DNA of 7,755 nucleotides from Gorillibacterium sp. (GTDB taxonomy: Bacteria; Bacillota; Bacilli; Paenibacillales; NBRC-103111): positions 1-7,755 of the forward strand of contig JAIMBU010000093.1 of assembly GCA_023511325.1 (NCBI GenBank), in the 5' to 3' direction. The position numbers and the translations under genes were made by a program. This document shows, piece after piece, positions 1-7,755 of the stretch (position 1 is the first letter of the stretch; each line of letters begins with the position of its first letter). The notes beneath the pieces are model-generated. The model saw nothing but the letters and a program-made list of their open reading frames with translations. It was not told the DNA's origin and made no database searches.

Positions 1-15
1 TTGAGAAAACTTCTG

Positions 16-64
16 AAAATAGCAGAGACGGATAAGTTTTTTGCTTATCAGGCTCTGCTATTTT
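16..64. terminator. Bidirectional hairpin terminator candidate downstream of the mannanase gene
   Basis: AAAATAGCAGAG at 16-27 is an exact inverted repeat of CTCTGCTATTTT at 53-64, and GATAAG at 31-36 pairs with CTTATC at 44-49 inside it. Both strands carry A-rich then U-rich flanks, as in shared terminators between convergent genes. It could end the minus-strand hydrolase transcript and also a plus-strand gene that finishes before the window. Confidence 0.6.
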
Positions 65-269
65 ATCGATAACCTTAAAAGACGCTGCTGGCGCATATCG
101 ATGTGTTTAGTATTGATTCTTGTGTCTTGATGCTAAAGTATATGGGAATAGAAGATCCCCTAAGGGATGGAGACCCAATGGTCGACCGTCCCTTAGGGGA
201 TTATTTTTTATAAGCTTGAAGCAAGATGATCATGTTTCATCAGAAGGCTGATCCATCTTTTTGTGAAGA
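65..269. other. Non-coding tail after the mannanase gene
   Basis: Apart from the plus-strand terminator at 155-211, no credible gene is visible here. The only short plus-strand reading frame, a 23-codon ATG frame from 142, lies across the terminator stem and has no ribosome binding site. Two ATCGAT sites (65-70 and 97-102) are the only other repeat. Confidence 0.6.
155..211 (+). terminator. Strong intrinsic terminator facing the plus strand
   Basis: ATCCCCTAAGGGA at 155-167 pairs perfectly with 189-201. The stem continues through a G-U pair and two G-C pairs to 170/186, and is capped by a small GACC/GGTC stem (172-175 with 180-183). It is followed on the plus strand by TATTTTTTAT. On the minus strand the hairpin persists but is followed by CTTCTATTCCC, with no U-run. 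It therefore best terminates a plus-strand transcript entering from the left of the window. Confidence 0.75.
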
Positions 270-2039
270 TTAAGGAGTCGTTCCGTAGACCAGTGTACCA
301 TCTTGGTACAAAGTGACGTGATTCCAATCGGTTAGATTTAGTTTCGTGACGTCAAAGGAATAGTCATTGGACTCATTGAAGTTCGACCAATCTCCTTTAT
401 GGAAGCGGGTTTGGATCACGCCGCTCTGACCGTTCGCGGCAATGGAGCCGGAACCCGCCTTGAAGGAAACCTCCAAATAAGTATCCGCCGTAGCTGTTGG
501 TGTTGTCATGGTTACGAACTGCGCTTGGACATTTGCTCCACCAAGCTGAGCGTAATCACAGAAGAAGTTGAGAACAGAATTACTGTCTTTGGTAAAGTAA
601 TAGCGGATTTTCAATGTGCTTAAATCTACTATTCCTGCTCCATTATTGATAATGTTAAAGTGCGGCATCACTGCATTATTCGACGTGGCCGTATCCCCAG
701 TCTTATACTGCACCTTCAGGCTGCCGGGAGGTGTGGTAGGTGTCGCAGTCGGCGTGGCAGTGGGTGTCGCAGTCGGTGTTGCTGTAGGTGTCGCAGTCGG
801 TGTTGTGGTCGGTGTAGCAGTAGGTGAAGTGGTAGGCGTTGCAGTTGGTGTTGGAGTAGCAGTAGGCGTTGGTGTGGCCGTTGGAGTAGCTGACGACTTG
901 GCGTTCATAATCTTAGCATGATTAGATATAAGTGTTGCCACAGAGCTTGGATACGACACATTGAAGCCATCATAGTCAGGATATAAGCTGCCATCATCTT
1001 GTATTCCGGTCAAAATCCAGAACTGGCTTCCTGCACCGCCCTCTGAGTCAATTGTGCCAAGCCAATCTGTATACACAGCTTCCCGATTTCCACCCATAAA
1101 GCCGTACTCTTCAAGCACAACAGGCTTCCCGATTCTCTTTCCATCCCTGATGTGATCAATAATCCACTGCTTACCCCATGCTGCTGAGGTACCCCAGTGA
1201 TCCGGATATAGATGATAGGTTCCGTAATCAATAGTAGCTAGTGAGGTTAACCGGGTCCAGTCAACACCTTCTCCACCTTGATAGGGATAGCTGGAATTAG
1301 TGGGAATATTATAGAACCCTTCATCACCAACTGCTACCAGGTGGTTTGAATCGGTAGATTTGACGAACGTACTCATCTCACTAGCCCAACTGAGCAGCGT
1401 ATTTCCTGTCTTATCAGACTGCATGCGGGGTTCGTTAGCAAGCTCCCAAGTCATGATCGCAGGATCGTCCTTATATTTAATGCCAGTGTACGTGTTGGTC
1501 CGATTGAGCATGTACGTAATATAATTCTTGTACGCTTGCTTAACGCTGGCATTTGTGTAAAAGGCATCGTGAGAGCCAGCGCTGAACCAATTGACATATT
1601 GATTCATCCCGCCAAAATCGTCCCAGTTGTTTGTAAACGGAATAACCAGCTTAATGCCAAGCTGACCCGCTTTGTAAATGGCGTAATCGAGATTGAGGAA
1701 CCCGGCTTCCACATATACACCAGGACTCGATTGCAAGGTTACGCCCCCTTGACCTGCTCCGTCCATGAAGCCCCAAATACGCAATACCTTAAGATTCATA
1801 GAGACCATATCATTCAGAACATCATCAACCATTAGCTTCGATTTATAATGAAAGTAATAATTATTTGTTCCTGCAAAATAAAACGGTTTACCGTTTAGCA
1901 TAAACTGGGTACCACTGACAGAAACAAAGTCCGCTCCGGCAGCAGATACCTCAGGCTCCTTTGTCGGAATAAAGGAGATGGCGAGCAATACAGTAAGCAA
2001 ACAAGCCAGAACTCGTGTTATAATTTTACGGTTTTTCAT
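270..2039 (-). CDS. Secreted GH5 endo-beta-1,4-mannanase with C-terminal CBM3
   Basis: Predicted retaining endo-mannanase that cuts beta-1,4-mannosidic bonds in mannan, glucomannan or galactomannan outside the cell. The protein has 589 aa. Residues 1 to about 34 are a Sec signal peptide (MKNRKIITR, hydrophobic core, VSAA). The catalytic TIM barrel spans about 36-378. It resembles mannanase subfamily GH5_7: GTNNYYFHYKS near 57-67, LRIWGF near 86-91, WELANEPR with acid/base E203, and VVLEEYGF with nucleophile E311. A TPTATPT linker (about 384-438) leads to a CBM3 (about 440-589) ending in GTTP. GAGGAG lies 10 bases upstream of the ATG. The gene is third in the cluster, 74 bases after the GH48 stop. 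A CBM3 on a mannanase targets mannan laid over cellulose, which fits the two upstream cellulases. A GH5 cellulase is the main alternative, but the tryptophan- and Tyr-rich N-terminal block and the EEYG strand favour mannanase. The Cys in the signal peptide (VLAC) sits inside the hydrophobic core and is not a lipobox. Confidence 0.92.
   Translation of the reverse strand: MKNRKIITRVLACLLTVLLAISFIPTKEPEVSAAGADFVSVSGTQFMLNGKPFYFAGTNNYYFHYKSKLMVDDVLNDMVSMNLKVLRIWGFMDGAGQGGVTLQSSPGVYVEAGFLNLDYAIYKAGQLGIKLVIPFTNNWDDFGGMNQYVNWFSAGSHDAFYTNASVKQAYKNYITYMLNRTNTYTGIKYKDDPAIMTWELANEPRMQSDKTGNTLLSWASEMSTFVKSTDSNHLVAVGDEGFYNIPTNSSYPYQGGEGVDWTRLTSLATIDYGTYHLYPDHWGTSAAWGKQWIIDHIRDGKRIGKPVVLEEYGFMGGNREAVYTDWLGTIDSEGGAGSQFWILTGIQDDGSLYPDYDGFNVSYPSSVATLISNHAKIMNAKSSATPTATPTPTATPTPTATPTTSPTATPTTTPTATPTATPTATPTATPTATPTTPPGSLKVQYKTGDTATSNNAVMPHFNIINNGAGIVDLSTLKIRYYFTKDSNSVLNFFCDYAQLGGANVQAQFVTMTTPTATADTYLEVSFKAGSGSIAANGQSGVIQTRFHKGDWSNFNESNDYSFDVTKLNLTDWNHVTLYQDGTLVYGTTP
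726..896 (-). repeat. Degenerate tandem repeat encoding the mannanase linker
   Basis: About 55 residues of Thr-Pro-Ala repeat with TPTPTATPT phase shifts and interruptions (TTSPTATPTTTP) join the GH5 domain to its CBM3. The DNA repeats are imperfect 12-base units such as GGTGTCGCAGTC (plus strand). The codon choice differs from the GH9 linker, so the two arrays expanded separately even though the CBM3 modules beside them are close relatives. Confidence 0.8.
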
Positions 2040-2049
2040 GGTCTTATTT

Positions 2050-2055
2050 CTCCTC
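2050..2055 (-). promoter_or_regulatory. Ribosome binding site of the mannanase gene
   Basis: GAGGAG on the minus strand, 10 bases before the ATG at 2039. It lies 19 bases downstream (in transcript order) of the intercistronic palindrome, so a hairpin there would leave this site free. Confidence 0.8.
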
Positions 2056-2074
2056 TTTTCTTATGGAAGATAGG

Positions 2075-2096
2075 TCCGGACGGAATTCCGTCCGGA
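2075..2096. repeat. Perfect 22-base palindrome between the GH48 and mannanase genes
   Basis: The half-site TCCGGACGGAA is followed directly by its exact reverse complement, with GAATTC at the centre. In RNA it gives a 9-bp GC-rich stem with an AATT loop. It begins 17 bases after the GH48 stop in transcript order. It is followed by CCTATCTTCC and not a U-run, so it is not a standard intrinsic terminator. A 3'-end stabiliser or processing hairpin for the upstream GH9-GH48 message, or a protein-binding operator, are the likely roles. Confidence 0.75.
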
Positions 2097-2113
2097 TCAG
2101 CAAGCACATATTC

Positions 2114-4987
2114 TTAGGGTTCAATACCCCAGGCTAATGTTCCACTCTGATGCAGCGTTACTTTATTCCAATCTACAAATGATGCCTGTGTTCCACTGAA
2201 GGAGTAATCGTCTGCTTCATTGAAATTCGACCAATCTGCTTTGGCAATCCGGATTTGAATATCCCCGCTCTGACCTCCTGCCGCTATAGAGCCTGCTGCC
2301 GTGCTGAAAGAGAGTTCAAGGTAAGTGTTTGCTCCTGTCTTGGCAGGATTAATCGTGGTGAAAGTACCGTTTACCGAGCTCGATCCCACTTGAGCATAGT
2401 CGCACCAGAAATTGCTTGCCGCACTTCCCTCTTTCGTAAAGTAGTATCGCAGCTTCATATTGCTTAAGTTCACCGCAGATGAGTCATTATTCTTGATGTT
2501 GAAGGTGGCATATATCATATTGTCAGTGGCATTTGCGCTGCTTACCTTGTACTGCGCGACCAAGCTACTAGGCGGAGAGGTAGGCGTTGCCGTAGGCGTT
2601 GCCGTAGGTGTTGCAGTAGGTGTTGCAGTAGGTGTAACTGTAGGTGTTGCAGTAGGCGTTGCGGTAGGTGTAGCAGTAGGCGTTGCGGTAGGTGTAACAG
2701 TAGGCGTTGCGGTTGGAGTACCAGTAGGTGTGGTCGTAGGTGTAACAGTTGGAGTCGGTCCCGCAGTTCCAAGCAGACGGTCAAATTCCGCATAAGCTGT
2801 TGCGATATCAACCTGCGACCAGAAACGATGATATTTAAAGGTAGGTGTTCCATTATCCCATTTCCCAGTTGCTGGATTCCACGAGGTGTTGTAAAGGTTC
2901 AGGAGATAAGGCCATTTGGGGTCCAGTTTAATTTTTGGCCTCAAATCAGAGAAGCTGACGTAAACGCCGTTACCGCCCTTTGCCGGATCTGATGCGACTG
3001 TATTTGGTCCAGGAATGACATTACCTTGACCGTTCAGGCCAGACCAGCCGGCCGGGATGTAGACTTCCTTAGTGAAATAACGATAGGCGTCACCTTTGGT
3101 TTCTTCGGTTACAATACCGACGCCATCATTGAAGTTCCAAGCTACATCCAGAAGCTGCGCTGCCAAGGTTTTAGCTTGCTCACCAAGCGCAGAATAGGTG
3201 CCAGTCTCCGCGTTGGTACCCGCTGCGAAGAAGGTTAATGCTTTCACATAACTGCCGAGCACGCCGATGTCCTGTCCGGGGTTTCTGGTAATAACATGAA
3301 AACCTTGGTTTCCAGTAAAGGAAGAGAAGCCATTCCACGTGTCGGGCTGCCCTTGCCAATCTTGGGTGCTTGGCAAATAGAATTGTCCAGGTGCAGACAC
3401 CGTAGCAACAGCCGGGTTCGCACCGCCGAGAATACGCTGTCCAGTCGCATTTAAATAATAGCCATCAGTATCAGTCAGCGGTTTTTGATTGACAAATACA
3501 TAGTCCATAGACCAGTCAACCCATTTGGAAATAACCGTTTTTGCCATCTGGAAGTTCTCAGAGCTGATGTCTCCACTGTCAGCGAGGATGTAATAAAGCT
3601 CCGCCACACGTTCGATCGGCCATGCCTGAAAGCCGAACCAGGTGTTGGAGTTCGGGTCATGGTACACCGGTGCTTCCTGATAAGCCATATCGTAGAAGGT
3701 GCTGACCCCAGCTGGGTATTTGGAATAATCGCCGTTCCAGCTGTTGGTTGCCCCGCCACCGATTGCGCCTTCAGAGGAAAGCAGCCAGGTATAAAATTCA
3801 AGCTGCCGCTTAAGCGAGGTGTTCCAATCCGTTTGCGCAGTTGGAGACGTCGGAATTAAGCCACCTGCTGTTTGCGAAAGCGCATAGGCTGCAACTGGGT
3901 TCTGATAAGCCTGATGGGCGTGGCTAGCACCGATTCTCCAAGCCCAGTTGCCGCTGCCATTCTCACCAAGTCCTCCGCCCCATGCGGTGTACCAGGCCAG
4001 TAGGTACATGTTGGAGTCTTTACCAGTTCCGCCATTAGGCGTTCCATCCGCAGCACTACCGATCTTTTGAAAATATTTATCATACATGTCGTAACGGAGA
4101 TAGTCGCCCATCTTCTTGGCTTTATTCAAATACACGGGATTACTATAGCCAAGCTCTTTGGCCCAGTACATAACCTGAACGGCACGGGCATCTGCGTCGG
4201 CCGCATTGGTATAACGCCATTGGGCGGCTGGGGCCTGGCTTTCTTTGGTAAACAGGCTCATGAAGCCCTCACCGGTTTTACCGAAGGTTTTGTTGTCTTG
4301 GGAGGGCTGGGGAACGGTCTCCCAGACAGATTCTTGCTCACCGCGCTGGTAGGTGTTTACGTACGTGGTTTTGTGGGTTGGATTCAGCAGATTGCCAAAG
4401 CCATACCAATTGTCCACGTCGATCAGCCAGTGCATCAAGTACGTTTGATTGTTGCCATAGGTAGTTTTAAGTTCAGCGTCAATGGGATCTTTGCCCGCTG
4501 CATAGGCGCCGCTAAGCTGGGAGGGATATTGATCGGGATATACCCTTTCAGCCGCATAGGTAGCCGGGCTGCTAGCGTTGTAATAGCTCATGGTCGGCTG
4601 TTCTTCCTTACCATCACCTTCATTGACTGGAATAATATACTTCTCCATATTGTCCCAAGCTGCTTCCAGCTTGGTCCAGTTGCCAGTGTAGTGACCGTAC
4701 AGAGTTTCCATCCATAGCCAATAGCTATAGGCCTCCGATGTACTCATGTGGCCGTAATCGGGAGCTTCGCTCAGCAGAGTTTCAATAGAGTGGTAAGGGA
4801 CGCCTTCAGCGGAAAAGTAGCCGTTGGCGGGATTCTTGATTTGGTCGTATAATTCCATAAATCGCGCCTGATTTTGGCTTGCTTCCGCTGATACTTGCTG
4901 CGGCCGAGTGAATCCGCTAAATACGGAGAATGTAAGAGCGGCACAGAGCACGATGGCTAAGCCTGTGCGAGTTCCTTTTCGTCTCAT
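2114..4987 (-). CDS. Secreted GH48 reducing-end cellobiohydrolase with C-terminal CBM3 (Cel48 type)
   Basis: Predicted processive exoglucanase that releases cellobiose from cellulose reducing ends by inversion, acting outside the cell. The protein has 957 aa. Residues 1 to about 34 are a Sec signal peptide (basic MRRKGTRTG, hydrophobic core, likely cleavage VSA/EAS). The GH48 domain runs from about 38 to 740. It holds the family block EAPDYGHMSTSEAYSYW, where E85 matches the known proton donor (E55 in Cel48F) and E74 matches its E44. The NAADADARA block at 261-269 probably supplies the catalytic base; that assignment is from memory of the family. A Thr-Pro-rich linker (about 743-806) joins a CBM3 (about 808-957) ending in GIEP. 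There is no dockerin, so this is a free enzyme and not a cellulosomal one. AAGGAGG lies 6 bases upstream of the ATG. The gene starts 91 bases after the GH9 stop, and no clear promoter is visible between them, so co-transcription is likely. GH9-GH48 neighbours are known in Paenibacillus, Clostridium stercorarium and C. phytofermentans, where the two enzymes synergise. Confidence 0.95.
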   Translation of the reverse strand: MRRKGTRTGLAIVLCAALTFSVFSGFTRPQQVSAEASQNQARFMELYDQIKNPANGYFSAEGVPYHSIETLLSEAPDYGHMSTSEAYSYWLWMETLYGHYTGNWTKLEAAWDNMEKYIIPVNEGDGKEEQPTMSYYNASSPATYAAERVYPDQYPSQLSGAYAAGKDPIDAELKTTYGNNQTYLMHWLIDVDNWYGFGNLLNPTHKTTYVNTYQRGEQESVWETVPQPSQDNKTFGKTGEGFMSLFTKESQAPAAQWRYTNAADADARAVQVMYWAKELGYSNPVYLNKAKKMGDYLRYDMYDKYFQKIGSAADGTPNGGTGKDSNMYLLAWYTAWGGGLGENGSGNWAWRIGASHAHQAYQNPVAAYALSQTAGGLIPTSPTAQTDWNTSLKRQLEFYTWLLSSEGAIGGGATNSWNGDYSKYPAGVSTFYDMAYQEAPVYHDPNSNTWFGFQAWPIERVAELYYILADSGDISSENFQMAKTVISKWVDWSMDYVFVNQKPLTDTDGYYLNATGQRILGGANPAVATVSAPGQFYLPSTQDWQGQPDTWNGFSSFTGNQGFHVITRNPGQDIGVLGSYVKALTFFAAGTNAETGTYSALGEQAKTLAAQLLDVAWNFNDGVGIVTEETKGDAYRYFTKEVYIPAGWSGLNGQGNVIPGPNTVASDPAKGGNGVYVSFSDLRPKIKLDPKWPYLLNLYNTSWNPATGKWDNGTPTFKYHRFWSQVDIATAYAEFDRLLGTAGPTPTVTPTTTPTGTPTATPTVTPTATPTATPTATPTATPTVTPTATPTATPTATPTATPTSPPSSLVAQYKVSSANATDNMIYATFNIKNNDSSAVNLSNMKLRYYFTKEGSAASNFWCDYAQVGSSSVNGTFTTINPAKTGANTYLELSFSTAAGSIAAGGQSGDIQIRIAKADWSNFNEADDYSFSGTQASFVDWNKVTLHQSGTLAWGIEP
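2570..2761 (-). repeat. Degenerate tandem repeat encoding the GH48 linker
   Basis: About 64 residues of TPTATPT and TPTVTPT repeats separate the GH48 domain from its CBM3. At DNA level the 12-base theme GTAGGTGTTGCA (plus strand) recurs with changes such as gcg/gca and gtaact/gtaaca. It is therefore older or more shuffled than the GH9 linker array. Confidence 0.8.
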
Positions 4988-4993
4988 GGTAAG

Positions 4994-5000
4994 CCTCCTT
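4994..5000 (-). promoter_or_regulatory. Ribosome binding site of the GH48 gene
   Basis: AAGGAGG on the minus strand, 6 bases before the ATG at 4987. This is a near-perfect Shine-Dalgarno sequence and suggests strong translation of the exoglucanase independent of the GH9 stop 91 bases upstream. Confidence 0.85.
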
Positions 5001-5017
5001 ATAATGGATGGAAGGGA

Positions 5018-5047
5018 GGATCATGATACATACAGGTTACATGATCC
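5018..5047. repeat. Inverted repeat in the GH9-GH48 spacer
   Basis: GGATCATG at 5018-5025 and CATGATCC at 5040-5047 form an 8-bp stem with a 14-base loop. It lies 18 bases upstream of the GH48 ribosome binding site in transcript order. There is no U-run, so a transcript-stability or processing role is more likely than termination. Confidence 0.45.
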
Positions 5048-5070
5048 CATTAGTTGGTATCAAACCTGAA

Positions 5071-7667
<2,597 letters not shown>

Positions 7668-7694
7668 TCAATAGGATATGTTCTGCTAGTTTCG

Positions 7695-7708
7695 GAAGAG
7701 CGCTTACA
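7695..7708 (-). promoter_or_regulatory. Candidate CcpA catabolite-repression (cre) operator upstream of the GH9 gene
   Basis: The minus strand reads TGTAAGCGCTCTTC. Against the cre consensus TGWAANCGNTNWCA it fits 12 of 14 positions, including the central CG; only the final CA differs. It lies 46-59 bases upstream of the GH9 ATG, in the leader or promoter region. CcpA repression of cellulase genes when glucose is present is standard in Firmicutes, and a single site here could control the whole three-gene cluster. No convincing -35/-10 pair could be assigned next to it. Confidence 0.55.
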
Positions 7709-7735
7709 AAACCTCCCTAAGAGCGGCGCAAAGTC

Positions 7736-7755
7736 CTGTCTCTTATACACATAAC
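7736..7755. other. Probable Tn5 mosaic-end (Nextera) adapter remnant at the sequence edge
   Basis: The first 17 bases, CTGTCTCTTATACACAT, are identical to the 19-base hyperactive Tn5 mosaic end as read into the adapter (which ends in CT). The last three bases (AAC) differ. The mosaic end is a synthetic hybrid of the IS50 outside and inside ends, which each differ from this sequence, so a natural IS50 copy is unlikely. The position at the very end of the window fits untrimmed library adapter at a contig end. Confidence 0.85.

Noticed and set aside
142..213. Small plus-strand reading frame of 23 codons
   Set aside because: It coincides with the terminator hairpin, has no ribosome binding site and is explained by the inverted repeat.
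1998..2012. Lipobox in the mannanase signal peptide (VLAC)
   Set aside because: The Cys is at residue 13, inside the hydrophobic core, with Leu at -2. A normal signal peptidase I site (VSAA) follows at about residue 34.
2460..2795. Plus-strand frames encoding long Val-Gly-Val-Ala repeats across the linkers (also 616-921 and 5425-5721)
   Set aside because: They resemble elastin-like proteins but are simply the reverse complement of the Thr-Pro-Ala linker codons.
4067..4717. 216-codon open frame on the plus strand inside the GH48 gene
   Set aside because: It is fully antisense to strongly recognised GH48 coding sequence, has no domain character and has no ribosome binding site that I can see. 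It is a shadow of codon composition.
7736..7755. Natural Tn5/IS50 insertion at the window edge
   Set aside because: The sequence matches the synthetic mosaic end and differs from both natural IS50 ends, so adapter carry-over explains it better.

Overview
The window reads as part of a Gram-positive, Paenibacillus-like genome. It carries a compact cluster of secreted plant-cell-wall hydrolases, all on the minus strand. The evidence for this type of host is Firmicutes-style AGGAGG ribosome binding sites, Sec signal peptides, free (dockerin-less) enzymes with C-terminal family 3 cellulose-binding modules (CBM3) on Thr-Pro-Ala linkers, and a GH9-GH48 gene pair of the kind known in Paenibacillus and cellulolytic clostridia. 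The genus is an inference from protein style; no marker gene is present.

Layout in transcription order (right to left): 7650-7735 is an upstream leader with a good candidate CcpA (cre) operator. Positions 7736-7755 look like leftover Tn5/Nextera adapter rather than genome. Next come a GH9-CBM3c-CBM3 processive endoglucanase (5079-7649), a 91-base spacer, a GH48-CBM3 reducing-end cellobiohydrolase (2114-4987), a 74-base spacer with a perfect 22-base palindrome, and a GH5-CBM3 endo-beta-1,4-mannanase (270-2039). The last 269 bases hold no gene. They contain two strong hairpins, one of which is an intrinsic terminator facing the plus strand.

The three enzymes form a small secreted toolkit. The GH9 enzyme cuts and processes along cellulose, the GH48 enzyme strips cellobiose from reducing ends, and the GH5 enzyme removes mannan that coats the fibres. 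Each is held on crystalline cellulose by its own CBM3. The GH9 and mannanase CBM3 modules are close paralogues (about 78% identical by hand count), whereas the GH48 CBM3 is much more diverged. This suggests module copying between the first and third genes. The linkers are encoded by tandem DNA repeats; in the GH9 gene the 24-base unit is nearly perfect. I found no evidence of a wholly new system. The most useful second looks are the adapter remnant, the intercistronic palindrome, the cre site, the CBM3 copying and the linker minisatellite.
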